Below are positions 17,693 to 27,292 of a stretch of DNA of 64,000 nt, in pieces. Under the pieces are notes generated by a model. That model did not search any database and was not told where the DNA came from. It saw only the letters and a list, made by a program, of their open reading frames with translations. The stretch comes from Marinomonas sp. UCMA 3892 (lineage in GTDB: Bacteria > Pseudomonadota > Gammaproteobacteria > Pseudomonadales > Marinomonadaceae). Position numbers and translations under genes: made by a program. The stretch's first letter is position 1. Every line of letters starts with the position of its first letter. Location of the stretch: contig NZ_PTXN01000001.1 of NCBI RefSeq assembly GCF_012726345.1, positions 1-64,000 on the forward strand, written 5' to 3'.

Positions 17693-18211
17693 ATGTCACA
17701 GCATCTTGTACTGAGTTTTATCGGAGACGACCGCCCAGGTCTTGTTGAAAGGTTATCCGATACTATCGCTCGCCATCATGGTAATTGGTTGGAAAGCCGT
17801 ATGGCGCATCTAGCCGATAAATTTGCCGGAATTTTGACTGTAACTGTTCCGTTGGAACATCAAGAAGCTCTAGTTAACGCATTACGTAATTTCGAACAAC
17901 TTGGTCTGCATGTCACGGTAGAAATGGCAAAACAGAGCATGATGGAAGGATCAACTTTGTCGTTGTCTGTTGTTGGCAATGATCGTCCCGGCATTGTCAA
18001 AGAAGTATCTCAAGTGTTGCATTCCTTGATGGTTAACGTCAAAGAACTCACTACCACTTGCGAACCTGCGCCGATGAGTTCCGATATGCTGTTTAAAACC
18101 GACATGGTGTTGGCTGTGCCGAAAGATCTACCTTTATCAGAATTGGAAGCTGCACTAGAAAAAATTAGTAGTGATTTAATGGTGGAACTATCCGTTAATC
18201 AGTTTGCCTAG
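17693..18211 (+). CDS. GcvR-like ACT-domain regulator
   Basis: A 172-residue protein with two ACT domains. The first (residues 3-75) has LSFIGDDRPGLVERLSDTIA. The second (about 88-165) has LSVVGNDRPGIVKEVSQVL. This matches the glycine cleavage system transcriptional repressor family, in which GcvR binds GcvA and glycine rather than DNA. The start at 17693 (MSQHLV) is chosen because GGAG lies 6 bases before it; the longer frame from 17678 merely reads through the ribosome site. No gcvA or gcvTHP gene is in the window, so the target is not confirmed. Confidence 0.82.
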   Translation: MSQHLVLSFIGDDRPGLVERLSDTIARHHGNWLESRMAHLADKFAGILTVTVPLEHQEALVNALRNFEQLGLHVTVEMAKQSMMEGSTLSLSVVGNDRPGIVKEVSQVLHSLMVNVKELTTTCEPAPMSSDMLFKTDMVLAVPKDLPLSELEAALEKISSDLMVELSVNQFA

Positions 18212-18240
18212 TAGCTTAATTTATATACATTTTCGTTGGT

Positions 18241-19140
18241 CTAGAGCGGTTTTTCGTTAAACCGCTTGATCATAAAGTCGATTAACAAGCGTAACCGAAA
18301 GGGCATGTTATCTCTGTCACGATAGAGCATTTGGCAACCGCGAGGTTGGTTGCTCCACTCAGGTAAAACTTGTTGAAGCTCTCCCGAATCGATCAATGGC
18401 TGCGCATGATAATCAGGCATAAAACCGATACCTAAGCCATCTTGTATGGCGCGCGTAAGTAAGCTGATGTCGTCTACTTTTAGGCGAATATTATGGTTTG
18501 GTTTATGGGTTTGCATCTCTCCAGAGATCGTGTGTTGCAGCTTCCAGGTGGACATGGGCGAGCACAAAACAGTAGGAAAACCTTCCAAATCACAAGGCGT
18601 TTTTAGGCTAGACATGTCTAAACGGACAGAACCACAAATAACAAAGCGAATGTTCGTTAAGTGCCTGCCAATCCAATGATCTGCATTATGGTCACCGACA
18701 CGAAACGCGATGTCGATGGCTTCTTCTTCAATATCAATGTTTTGATTGGAAAGTCGCAAATCCAAATGGATGTCAGGGTATTCGATCAAAAAAGCATTAA
18801 AATGCTGAGCTAAAACTTGCACGCCAAAATTCACCGGCGCAGAAATTCTAATCGTGCCTTTGGCTTGAGTTTTGTCCTGCAGAAGACAGACTGCCACGTC
18901 ATTTAATTCTTCAAATAGGGGTAAACTTCTTTCGTAATATCTTTGTCCTGTATGAGTTAGTTGGACTCTGTGGGCGTCACGGTTTAGCAATCGTATCGCC
19001 AAGTCCTCTTCTAATTTAGCGACTCGTCGACTCAATGTAGAAAGAGGAATCTCCAATGCCGTCGAAGCTTGTTTAAAACTGCCGTATTGGGCAACAGCAC
19101 AAAAACAACGCATATCATCTAGTGAATAGTTAAATTTCAT
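18241..19140 (-). CDS. LysR-family transcriptional regulator
   Basis: A 299-residue regulator. Its N-terminal winged helix-turn-helix (residues 5-65) contains FKQASTALEIPLSTLSRRVA, and a periplasmic-binding-like effector domain covers about 90-295 (GTIRISAPVNFGVQVLAQHF). It belongs to the CrgA/DsdC-like branch common in proteobacteria. It is divergent from an EamA permease gene whose start lies about 100 bases away, so it probably controls that transporter and itself. The effector is unknown. Confidence 0.9.
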   Translation of the reverse strand: MKFNYSLDDMRCFCAVAQYGSFKQASTALEIPLSTLSRRVAKLEEDLAIRLLNRDAHRVQLTHTGQRYYERSLPLFEELNDVAVCLLQDKTQAKGTIRISAPVNFGVQVLAQHFNAFLIEYPDIHLDLRLSNQNIDIEEEAIDIAFRVGDHNADHWIGRHLTNIRFVICGSVRLDMSSLKTPCDLEGFPTVLCSPMSTWKLQHTISGEMQTHKPNHNIRLKVDDISLLTRAIQDGLGIGFMPDYHAQPLIDSGELQQVLPEWSNQPRGCQMLYRDRDNMPFRLRLLIDFMIKRFNEKPL

Positions 19141-19238
19141 ATTTGGGATCTATTGTCTCAATTTTGTCTATTTATTCCGTATTTAAAATCTATACACTGC
19201 GCCTTATATTTTCAAGTTTTCTTTTAATGGAGAAAGAT

Positions 19239-20180
19239 ATGAACCGTTCGGCGAGTACTAATGCCGTATTACTATTGTTGCTATGCACGTTTTTCTGGGG
19301 AGCGTGTTTTCCTGTGGGTAAGCATGCGTTGGGAGAAGTGCACGCGCTGACTTTGGTCATTTGGCGTTTTGCCATTGCTGCTGTTTGTTTGTTTATTTAT
19401 GCCAAGTGGAAAAACATGCCAATGCCTAGCTTAACGGCAAAACAATGGGCGTGGGCTATTAGCGTTTCTATCATTGGTGTTGGTGGATTAAACCTGGGTT
19501 TGTTTACTGGTTTGGCGCAAACAGATGCCAGCAATGGCGCCTTGATCATGGCGCTTAGTCCATTGGCCACCTCTTTGATTGGCTCTTTGTTGCAACGTAA
19601 ACTGCCAGCTCGCGGCGCGGTTTTTAGTTTGGTGGTTTGTTTATCCGGTGTGTTGCTGGTGTTAACCAATGGCGAGCTAAAACGCTTGTTGGGTTTTGAG
19701 TTTAACCACGGCGATCAAATGATCTTTCTGGGTATGTTGTGCTGGAGCCTTTATACCTATTTAACACAAGGCGTGAGCCGCTGGATGCCGATGATTCCTT
19801 ATACTTTGGTAGGTATGCTCTCGGGGCTAGGAGTGATCTCTTTAGTCACGACGTTTAGTGCTGAGGTTCATCCCTTGCAAGAAAGTTTGGTGATCAGTGG
19901 TTATGTGTTGGGTGACTTATTATTCATCGGTGTGTTTGGTACAGTTGGTGGTTACTTGTTGTGGATTTCAGGTGTGAAGCAGCTTGGTGCCGCGAATGCT
20001 TCTTTGTTCTTCAATTTTGTGCCTGTTTTTGCGGCGTTGACGGCATTTGCGTACGGTCAAACCGTGACAAGCTTGCAACTGTTAGGCGTGGCGATTGTGA
20101 TTGCCGGTTTGTTGCTGCCAAGAATCGTAAAATGGCAGCAACAGCGTTTTAATCGACAAGAAGCTGCGTCGACTAATTAA
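19239..20180 (+). CDS. EamA/DMT-family transporter
   Basis: A 313-residue inner-membrane protein with ten predicted helices arranged as two EamA repeats (about 8-140 and 155-295). FFWGACFPVGKHAL near the N-terminus and GAANASLFFNFVPVFAAL in the second repeat are typical of the family. It probably exports a metabolite or amino acid. The start is placed at ATG 19239 with GGAGAAAGAT just upstream; the longer frame from 19143 would overlap the divergent LysR promoter. Neighbouring LysR suggests substrate-induced expression. Confidence 0.88.
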   Translation: MNRSASTNAVLLLLLCTFFWGACFPVGKHALGEVHALTLVIWRFAIAAVCLFIYAKWKNMPMPSLTAKQWAWAISVSIIGVGGLNLGLFTGLAQTDASNGALIMALSPLATSLIGSLLQRKLPARGAVFSLVVCLSGVLLVLTNGELKRLLGFEFNHGDQMIFLGMLCWSLYTYLTQGVSRWMPMIPYTLVGMLSGLGVISLVTTFSAEVHPLQESLVISGYVLGDLLFIGVFGTVGGYLLWISGVKQLGAANASLFFNFVPVFAALTAFAYGQTVTSLQLLGVAIVIAGLLLPRIVKWQQQRFNRQEAASTN

Positions 20181-20209
20181 ACGTCTAATCAGAAAGTAAA
20201 AAATAGAAA

Positions 20210-21772
20210 TTAGAGCGCTTCAATGTTTTCTAAACACCATTCAGCCCTTTCTAAGACGGCTCGCTTTTGCGCGTCGTCTTGTTTATCCCAGTTACCATAA
20301 ATCATGCCGATGCGATGATTCTTCGCAAGACGTTCTCGATGCTTTACCATAAAGTGCCAATATAGACTGTTTAGCGGGCAAGACTCCGCGCTGGTTTTCT
20401 CTTTTACCTTGTAATGGCAATCACCGCAGTAATCGCTCATTTTCTGCATATAGCTGCCGCTCGCCGCATAGGGTTTGGAGGCAATCCAGCCACCATCAGC
20501 AAATTGACTCATGCCTCGGGTATTGGGCAATTCCACCCATTCCAACGCATCCACGTAAATGCCTAAATACCATTTGTCGACTTGCTGCGGCTGGATTTCG
20601 GTTAACAAACAAAAGTTGCCTGTCACCATCAGACGTTGAATATGATGAGCATAAGCATAATCAAGAGATTGCCCAATGGCGCTAGCGATGCACTTCATTT
20701 TGGTTTGTCCATTCCAGAAATATCTGGGTAAAGCTCGTTCGGCGTTTAGGGCATTTTGTTGTTGATAATCCGGCATATTGATCCAATACATGCCGCGTAC
20801 ATATTCACGCCAGCCAAGTATCTGCCGCACGAAACCTTCGATTTGGGCGATGTCGATATTATCATTTTCTTGATAAGCCGAAACAGCGGCTTTTATCACA
20901 TGCTTTGGGCTGATCAATTTGGCGTTGAGTGCAAAAGACAAACGTGAATGGTACAAGCTCCAGCTGTGTGGTGTTTGGTTTGTCATCGCATCTTGGAAAC
21001 GGCCAAAATTTGGCAGCAAATGCTCGCAGAAAAAGGTGAGTAAATTCAGCGCATCTCGGCTGGTGACAGGCCAAAGTAAACTGGATTCTGCTTTGCCAAG
21101 GGAAGGAATATTGTGACGTTGGATGCGTTCAAGCAAATGCGTCACATCATGCTGAAAACACAAAGGTGTTGGTATATCTGCTAGATCTTGCGCTTTGAGC
21201 TTATTACGATTAGCTAGATCGTAGTTCCATTGACCACCTTCAGGTTCTCTTTCATCAGCCATCAATATATTAAACCGCTGGCGCATTTTACGGTAAAAAT
21301 GCTCCATACGAACGGTACTTTTGGCCTGAAAAAAGTTCGGGATTTCGTTAAAGGGTAGTAAGAAGTGCTCGCTATCGACCATGCTAAATTTCGGCTTTGA
21401 GTCACTAACGATCAACTGATGATATTGCTGTAAAATGCGGTATTCATCTGGACGTTGTAGTTCTACATGGTCAATATTATGTAGCTTGGTGAGGCTTAAA
21501 ATTACTTCTTCTAGGCTCTGATTGTGAGTGTCATCCAAAGTGAGGTAACACACGTCATGGCCGTTTTCTTTTAAGGCACTAGCAAAGCGTTCCATCGCGA
21601 GGAAAAACGCACAGAGCTTTTGAATGTGATGTGTGACATAAGTGGCTTCTGGGTGCAGTTCTGCGATCAGATACAGAACACCTTGATCTTGTGCTTTAAA
21701 CCAAGAGTGAGCGGCGTTTAATTGATCGCCAAGGACGACACGAAGTGTGTGATAAGTTTTGGTAATCGTCAT
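20210..21772 (-). CDS. FeS-type bacterial cryptochrome/(6-4) photolyase-related protein
   Basis: A 520-residue photolyase-superfamily protein of the iron-sulfur branch (PhrB/CryB-like). The N-terminus (LRVVLGDQLNAAHSWF) is the DPRP-type alpha/beta domain that binds a lumazine antenna in characterised members, and the C-terminal helical domain binds FAD. Four cysteines fit the [4Fe-4S] ligand set: one in TKMKCIASAIGQ, two in DYCGDCHY and one in SCPLNSLYWHF. Characterised relatives repair (6-4) photoproducts using blue light. It is encoded divergently from an Aer-like chemoreceptor and lies 4 kb from two further photolyase-family genes. Confidence 0.9.
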   Translation of the reverse strand: MTITKTYHTLRVVLGDQLNAAHSWFKAQDQGVLYLIAELHPEATYVTHHIQKLCAFFLAMERFASALKENGHDVCYLTLDDTHNQSLEEVILSLTKLHNIDHVELQRPDEYRILQQYHQLIVSDSKPKFSMVDSEHFLLPFNEIPNFFQAKSTVRMEHFYRKMRQRFNILMADEREPEGGQWNYDLANRNKLKAQDLADIPTPLCFQHDVTHLLERIQRHNIPSLGKAESSLLWPVTSRDALNLLTFFCEHLLPNFGRFQDAMTNQTPHSWSLYHSRLSFALNAKLISPKHVIKAAVSAYQENDNIDIAQIEGFVRQILGWREYVRGMYWINMPDYQQQNALNAERALPRYFWNGQTKMKCIASAIGQSLDYAYAHHIQRLMVTGNFCLLTEIQPQQVDKWYLGIYVDALEWVELPNTRGMSQFADGGWIASKPYAASGSYMQKMSDYCGDCHYKVKEKTSAESCPLNSLYWHFMVKHRERLAKNHRIGMIYGNWDKQDDAQKRAVLERAEWCLENIEAL

Positions 21773-22150
21773 TAGTCATTTCTTCTGCGTTGTTTTATTT
21801 ACGGTTATTACGTATGTGATTGCTGTTTGGTTTAGCGCTTTGCAGATCCTTCGCCATAGAAACCTTAGTCGATATTATGGTGCGCGTAACATTAAGCGTG
21901 AAATGTATCGATTTGTAATCAAACGATGCTCTTAAAATTGTTGTACATAAAACAACAATTAAAACAATGATAGTTGTTTGTATTTGTGTGTGATAAAAAA
22001 TGATCTATGTCAATAAAACGGATTTTTTCTTCTGATTTTCTTTGTTTTTTTGTTAATGACTATATAGTGCAACTTACTAATATAAGCCAGAATAATGACA
22101 CTATTTTGGCGAGGTTATAACTTAAAAATAAGCAAAATAGTTGAGAGAAA
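21773..22150. other. Divergent intergenic region, FeS photolyase / Aer-like receptor
   Basis: About 380 AT-rich bases. It contains a perfect 9-bp inverted repeat, AATTGTTGT / ACAACAATT, at 21936-21960 with a 7-base loop and further TTGTTT words. A CRP/FNR-like site is at 22000-22013. Both divergent promoters must be here. No coding frame with family signal is seen. Confidence 0.55.
22000..22013. promoter_or_regulatory. Possible FNR/CRP-type site
   Basis: ATGATCTATGTCAA matches the FNR consensus TTGAT-N4-ATCAA at 8 of 10 defined positions. The downstream product is an Aer-like redox receptor, so oxygen control is plausible but unproven. Single short sites like this often occur by chance. Confidence 0.3.
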
Positions 22151-23707
22151 ATGAGAAAAAACTTGCCTGTTACAAACACAGAAAGAACTTTTTCGGAAGG
22201 TGTGAAACTCATTTCCGTGACGGATATGAAAGGAAAAATAGTAGATTGTAATAGTGCTTTTGTTGAAATTAGTGGTTTCCGTAAAGACGAATTGGTTGGT
22301 CAACCTCATAACCTTGTTCGACATCCAGATATGCCTCCAGCAGCGTTTGCCGTAATGTGGGCCCAGCTGAGTGTAGGTTTGCCATGGATGGGCTTGGTAA
22401 AGAATCGTTGTAAAAATGGAGACTTTTATTGGGTAGACGCTTACGTCATGCCCATTACTGAAAATGGTAAAACGATAGGTTATGAATCCGTACGTACGTG
22501 CCCCAATCGAATAGATGTAAAACGAGCAGAATCGCTATATCGACGTATAAATGAAAATAAGTCGAGCCTCACTTCTGGAACAGTGTTCAATCTAGAAAAT
22601 GTCACGCTGCTTTTGGCGGGAATACTTATTGGTCTGACGTTGTTATTTTGCTCATTCGAATACGCAGTATTTTTATTTGCCGTTCTTATGTCCATTTATG
22701 TTGTGATATTAAAATGGCAGCAAGGAACATTCTTAAATTATTTACAGCATAAGCTTGGTAACGCTGCATTTAAACATCCCCTTGCAACGGCGACTTATAC
22801 AAGTCAAACCTCTTATATAGGCGATATTTCCGTAGGAATTAAAAGCTTACATTCTCGCTTAGGAACGATTTTAACTCTCATCGAAAACGGTGCTGCAGAT
22901 GTAGAAAAAGAAATGAATGCATCCCATAAATCTATTTCAAGCACCAAAGTAAAAATACTTAATCAGCAGTCAGAAACGGACTTAATTGCAACATCAATGA
23001 CAGAAATGTCTGCAACCATCCAGGAAGTTTCGCAGAACATTACTGAAACCGCAGATTTTGTGGGCAAAGTATCTGAGATCACCAAAAATGCAGCTTTCGC
23101 AGGTAATGAAGCTAAGTTATCAATCGAGAAGTTAAATGCAACAGTAGTGAGCATTGGAGAATCGGTAAACCGTGTATCCTCTCTGGCGGAAAAAATCTCG
23201 GTCTCGACCAATATGATCGATCAAATTGCCGAACAGACGAATTTGTTAGCACTAAATGCAACCATTGAAGCCGCAAGGGCGGGTGAACACGGTCGTGGTT
23301 TTGCCGTGGTTGCCGATGAGGTTCGTCACTTAGCATCAAAAACACAGACATTAACTCAAGAAATAGACAAAGCCATTGAAGGCTTATTGAATGGCGTAAA
23401 AGCCACCTCAAAGGTAGCCGAAGAGGGCGTTCTTCTCTCTCGCGAAAGCTTAAACAGAGTTGAATTTGAAGATAAGTTGGTGAAAGAAGTAAACCTTGTT
23501 GTCGGTGAAATTGCAGATCGCTCATTGCAAATGGCTGCAGTAACTCAGCAGCAGAGTATCGTGATTGAAGAAACAACTTATCAAGTATATAACATCGCAA
23601 AAATCGGACATGAAAATACACAAGAAATGGAAGTGACTGAAGCGTCTATTTCACGTTCTACCGAATCTACTAAAGCATTATACGAATTGGTTAAAAGGTT
23701 CAAATAA
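22151..23707 (+). CDS. Aer-like PAS-domain methyl-accepting chemotaxis protein
   Basis: A 518-residue receptor without a periplasmic domain. The N-terminal PAS (about 10-115) closely follows the FAD-binding Aer PAS pattern: [17 protein letters not shown], then a W-x-G-LVKNR-KNGD-YWV run. Two adjacent membrane segments form a hairpin at about 152-190. The signalling domain carries [20 protein letters not shown], then [17 protein letters not shown] at its tip. It should sense redox state or oxygen through FAD and steer motility. The PAS lacks the LOV cysteine motif, so direct flavin-cysteine photochemistry is not indicated. An EAL gene follows after 6 bases and is probably cotranscribed. Confidence 0.92.
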   Translation: MRKNLPVTNTERTFSEGVKLISVTDMKGKIVDCNSAFVEISGFRKDELVGQPHNLVRHPDMPPAAFAVMWAQLSVGLPWMGLVKNRCKNGDFYWVDAYVMPITENGKTIGYESVRTCPNRIDVKRAESLYRRINENKSSLTSGTVFNLENVTLLLAGILIGLTLLFCSFEYAVFLFAVLMSIYVVILKWQQGTFLNYLQHKLGNAAFKHPLATATYTSQTSYIGDISVGIKSLHSRLGTILTLIENGAADVEKEMNASHKSISSTKVKILNQQSETDLIATSMTEMSATIQEVSQNITETADFVGKVSEITKNAAFAGNEAKLSIEKLNATVVSIGESVNRVSSLAEKISVSTNMIDQIAEQTNLLALNATIEAARAGEHGRGFAVVADEVRHLASKTQTLTQEIDKAIEGLLNGVKATSKVAEEGVLLSRESLNRVEFEDKLVKEVNLVVGEIADRSLQMAAVTQQQSIVIEETTYQVYNIAKIGHENTQEMEVTEASISRSTESTKALYELVKRFK

Positions 23708-23713
23708 CACATT

Positions 23714-25744
23714 ATGGCTATCAACAAGGAAAGTTCTTTGTATAAAGCTCTGTTTGAAGCTGCGGCCGACGGGATCATTATTATTAATGCTCGAGGAATT
23801 ATTCAATCTTTTTCACCTTCAGCAGAGAGGTTATTCGGCTATTCAGAGATTGAGGTGTTTGGCAAGAATGTTTCGATTTTGATGCCGAAAAGTGAAGGAG
23901 ATAAACACGATGGCTATTTACGCCATTACTTAGATACTGGTAGCGCCTCTATTATTGGTAAAGGTCGAGAAGTGACTGCAATGAGAAAGAGTGGCCAACT
24001 TTTTCAAATGCATTTATCTATAGGACGTGCTGAGACAGCAGAAGGTGAGCCTTTTTTTGTGGGTATTTGCCATGACTTATCTATGTATCAAAACGTGGTG
24101 GAGCAATTGGAACGAGTCGATATTCGATATCGGAATGTCTTTGATTCAGAAGGCCTTTTTATTGTTCGTGTTACCCTAGATGGTGCCATTATTTTATCTA
24201 ATAAATCCTTCACGCAACAATTTCGCGACGCTACTATTACAGCTGATGACTTTATAGATAGTGTGGCTGGGTCTTCGGCTAAAGACGCTAAACTATTGTT
24301 CTCGTTGTCTGAAAGTGGCTTTAAAAATGAAATAAAAATGTCCCTGATGATGAAAGGTATATCGTCCCATATAGAAGTAGAATGGCGCTTTAAATTAGTA
24401 AAAGACAATATCGGTTGCCATATCCAAGGGGTGGGAATTGATGTGTCTGAAAAAGTCGTAGCCGCCAATGAAGCTTTTTTCCTAAGAAACTTCGACCCTA
24501 TTACTAAGCTCCCGCAACTAGACTATGTGAAACAGTTATTTGACGGCAATCAGGCTGAAAATACTCTGTTCTGTTTTATGACATTTGAACTGACGGACTT
24601 TGATCGAATTCGTAAGCTTAATGGTGAAGTGCTAGCCAATAAAATGCTGGAAGAGCTTGCTCGCTCACTAGAAACCAACATTGGCTACCTACATTGCGCT
24701 CGTCTTCAAGCTAGTCGCTTTCTGATGGTTTTTGATATTGATGTCGCTGGTAATATTGAACAACAGACAAAAGACAAAGCCATTGCGTTACAAGCAGAAC
24801 TGCAACGTACTATTGGTGAAATTAGTTCCGAAATTCGTATAGGCAGTGCTTATCACAACAGGGCAAAAAGCACTTTTAACGAAACTGTTGAATATGCATT
24901 GATGGCGATAGAGTACTCTCGTCAAAATATGCTCTTTGTATCCTGTTATAACGATTCAATTCATCAAGCAGCAGATCGTAAGAAAGGCCTACAAAAAGCG
25001 CTCATTGAAGCGATTAGAAATGCCGAAATAGATGTGTATTTCCAGCCGAAAATTGAGCTTAAACGAAATCGCGTTTTTGGATATGAAGCGTTAATGCGTT
25101 GGTTTAGTAGCGACTACGGTTTCGTTTCACCATGGGAAGTGATCGAAACTGCGCAAGAGTTGAATCTACCGCTCGAATTAGATAAATGTCTGATGGATAA
25201 AACCATGTCGATTGTTAAAGCCAATCCATCGATATTTAATACCGATACACCAGTGGCGATTAATATCTCTGCGAAAAGCTTTGGTGTGAAGCGAGTCATC
25301 GATGCTTTGATTGATAACATAAACTCTCAGAACATTGACCCTAGATCTATTGAGGTCGAGGTGACAGAAGATGCCTTGTTGACTATTGGTGATCAGGTGA
25401 AATCAAACGCCAATGCACTCAGAGCGGCGGGTGTGAAAATTTGCTTGGATGACTTTGGTACGGGCTATTCTGCTTTGAGTTATTTAGGGAAGTTACCATT
25501 AGATAACTTAAAAATCGACCGCAGTTTTGTGATCGAATCGAAAGAAAAAAGTGGACGATTAATGTTGGAAGCGATTGTATCCATTGCAAAGTCATTCCAT
25601 TTAACGGTCACGGCTGAAGGTATTGAAACGTCAGAACAGCAAGCATTTCTAGCAAAGATTGGTTGTGAATACGCTCAGGGCTTTTATTACTCAAAAGCCA
25701 TTCCGGTTCAGGACATTCCACAATGGATAGCGTCTTATCAATAA
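23714..25744 (+). CDS. PAS-PAS-degenerate GGDEF-EAL protein, probable c-di-GMP phosphodiesterase
   Basis: A 676-residue soluble protein. PAS1 (about 8-120) resembles the FixL PAS (LMPKSEGDKHDGYLRHYLDT, MHLSIGRAE), but the heme-ligand position reads SASIIG instead of PHIIG, so the proximal His is missing. A second PAS-like domain covers about 125-250. The GGDEF domain (255-415) is degenerate, with LQASRFLMVF where GGDEF should be. The EAL domain (425-670) keeps YEALMRW, ISAKSF, EVTEDAL, DDFGTGYSAL, LKID and AEGIET, so c-di-GMP hydrolysis is likely. It is cotranscribed with the Aer-like receptor, linking redox taxis to c-di-GMP. Confidence 0.92.
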   Translation: MAINKESSLYKALFEAAADGIIIINARGIIQSFSPSAERLFGYSEIEVFGKNVSILMPKSEGDKHDGYLRHYLDTGSASIIGKGREVTAMRKSGQLFQMHLSIGRAETAEGEPFFVGICHDLSMYQNVVEQLERVDIRYRNVFDSEGLFIVRVTLDGAIILSNKSFTQQFRDATITADDFIDSVAGSSAKDAKLLFSLSESGFKNEIKMSLMMKGISSHIEVEWRFKLVKDNIGCHIQGVGIDVSEKVVAANEAFFLRNFDPITKLPQLDYVKQLFDGNQAENTLFCFMTFELTDFDRIRKLNGEVLANKMLEELARSLETNIGYLHCARLQASRFLMVFDIDVAGNIEQQTKDKAIALQAELQRTIGEISSEIRIGSAYHNRAKSTFNETVEYALMAIEYSRQNMLFVSCYNDSIHQAADRKKGLQKALIEAIRNAEIDVYFQPKIELKRNRVFGYEALMRWFSSDYGFVSPWEVIETAQELNLPLELDKCLMDKTMSIVKANPSIFNTDTPVAINISAKSFGVKRVIDALIDNINSQNIDPRSIEVEVTEDALLTIGDQVKSNANALRAAGVKICLDDFGTGYSALSYLGKLPLDNLKIDRSFVIESKEKSGRLMLEAIVSIAKSFHLTVTAEGIETSEQQAFLAKIGCEYAQGFYYSKAIPVQDIPQWIASYQ

Positions 25745-25768
25745 ACGTAATTCATTTGGGTCAGTGCT

Positions 25769-27292
25769 TCATGAGGATTTCCTCGGTTTCGATTGTCTGG
25801 ATTTTCCCCGACTCTTCGAACGAACATGGGTTGCTAAAATACGGTGTTTTTCTTGTTGTACATTTGGCTGTTCGCGATATCCCCAAAGACGATCACGAGC
25901 AGCTTTTGCCGCCTCTTTCAGGCAGACAATGGGCGCAGGATAGTTTTCACCAATTTTGAATTGATATAAAGCCTCTTCCATTGGTGACATTTCCCAAGGG
26001 GAGTGTATTAGTGGAGCGGGTACTTCGGCCAATTCAGGTACCCAACGGCGAATAAACTCGCCATCTGGATCTTGGTCTTGCGCTTGCTTTACGGGGTTAT
26101 AAATTCGAATGGCATTTGAACCAATGACACCAGCTTGCATTTGAAATTGTGGGTAGTGAATTCCGGGTTCAAAGTCGAGAAATAGCCTTGCTAGATGGTG
26201 CACGCCTAAACGCCAATCGATATTTAAGTGATGACATAGAAAGCTGACGAGCATGGCTCGCATACGAAAATTTATGTAACCCGTTTTATGTAAGGCTCGC
26301 ATACAAGCATCAACGATAGGGTAGCCAGTGTGGCCTTGTTGCCAAGCGAGTAAATCTGCCTCGACTTGATTATCTTGCCGATAAGGAAAGTGCTCGTAAG
26401 CACGATTAACATGCTGAAATTCCATGCGGCATTCGCTTTCGAATTTTTGCATAAAATGGCAATGCCAATGTAATCGAGAGCTGAGTGCGATGAGGGTGCG
26501 TTTCCAGCCAACGGTTTTCCAGCGTGACAGCAGATCTTGGTAAACTTCTCTCATGCTGATATTTCCCCACGTTAAATAGGGCGAAAGCCGAGTGCAGGCC
26601 GATCGACTACTAAGAGGACTGGAAATAGATCGATAATAGTCTTTGCCGCGCCCTTCATAGAAGCTGTCTAAGGTTTTCCACGCCAATGTTGGACCGCCTG
26701 TTTGAATGCCTTTTTGCGGTGTTTGCCATGGGGCTGGAATCGTAAGCGTTGGCGTGTTTATCTCATACCAAGTTATCGCTTCAAGTTCGATGTTTGCCAA
26801 GGGCGCGCGCATGACTTTTTGCCAATCTTCATCCCAGTTTTTTCTGTTATCGAGTGGCCGTATCACCGCGCCAGTTGGAAATTCTTGCCAAGATATATTT
26901 CGTTGCTGACTCCAGGATTTAACCTCTATATCACGCTGAAAGGTGAGCCCAATGCCAATTTCTTCACTACTGAATAATGCATCAAACTGCGTAGTTACAT
27001 AGAGCGCTTCAAGAGCCGGCAAGGCTTCTTGCCAAACAATATGTATGTGACCGCCATATTCGGCCAGCTGGCGGTTCATATCTTCTAAAGACTGCCAGAC
27101 AAAGCGCCAGTGACGCTCACTATAATGTGGATCGACAATCAGGCTAGGCTCAAATATATATAACAGAATAATTGGTCTTTTTTGCTCTATCGCCGTGGCA
27201 AGTGGCAGATGATCGCTCAAGCGCAAGTCTCTTTTCAGCCAAACGACGACCGGTTTTACTGGCGTGTCGACAGTCATCTGATAGTCGTTCAT
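25769..27292 (-). CDS. Cryptochrome/deoxyribodipyrimidine photolyase family protein
   Basis: A 507-residue photolyase-superfamily protein. The N-terminal antenna-type domain ([20 protein letters not shown]) is followed by a FAD-binding helical domain with [16 protein letters not shown] and [16 protein letters not shown]. The region that reads WQW in E. coli photolyase (part of the electron-transfer Trp set) is here [10 protein letters not shown], typical of a less-studied branch. CPD repair or a sensory role cannot be decided from sequence. A basic tail ([16 protein letters not shown]) ends the protein and could contact DNA. Its ATG overlaps the stop of the CRY-DASH gene by 4 bases, so they are coupled. 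It converges with the EAL gene. Confidence 0.88.
   Translation of the reverse strand: MNDYQMTVDTPVKPVVVWLKRDLRLSDHLPLATAIEQKRPIILLYIFEPSLIVDPHYSERHWRFVWQSLEDMNRQLAEYGGHIHIVWQEALPALEALYVTTQFDALFSSEEIGIGLTFQRDIEVKSWSQQRNISWQEFPTGAVIRPLDNRKNWDEDWQKVMRAPLANIELEAITWYEINTPTLTIPAPWQTPQKGIQTGGPTLAWKTLDSFYEGRGKDYYRSISSPLSSRSACTRLSPYLTWGNISMREVYQDLLSRWKTVGWKRTLIALSSRLHWHCHFMQKFESECRMEFQHVNRAYEHFPYRQDNQVEADLLAWQQGHTGYPIVDACMRALHKTGYINFRMRAMLVSFLCHHLNIDWRLGVHHLARLFLDFEPGIHYPQFQMQAGVIGSNAIRIYNPVKQAQDQDPDGEFIRRWVPELAEVPAPLIHSPWEMSPMEEALYQFKIGENYPAPIVCLKEAAKAARDRLWGYREQPNVQQEKHRILATHVRSKSRGKSRQSKPRKSS

Noticed and set aside
23112-23621. 169-codon antisense frame inside the Aer-like receptor gene
   Set aside because: It mirrors conserved receptor coding sequence; composition (Leu/Arg/Ser-rich) is that of a shadow frame.
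22151-25744. LOV-type blue-light sensing by the PAS domains near the photolyase genes
   Set aside because: Neither PAS has the cysteine motif needed for LOV photochemistry; one is Aer-like and the other FixL-like.
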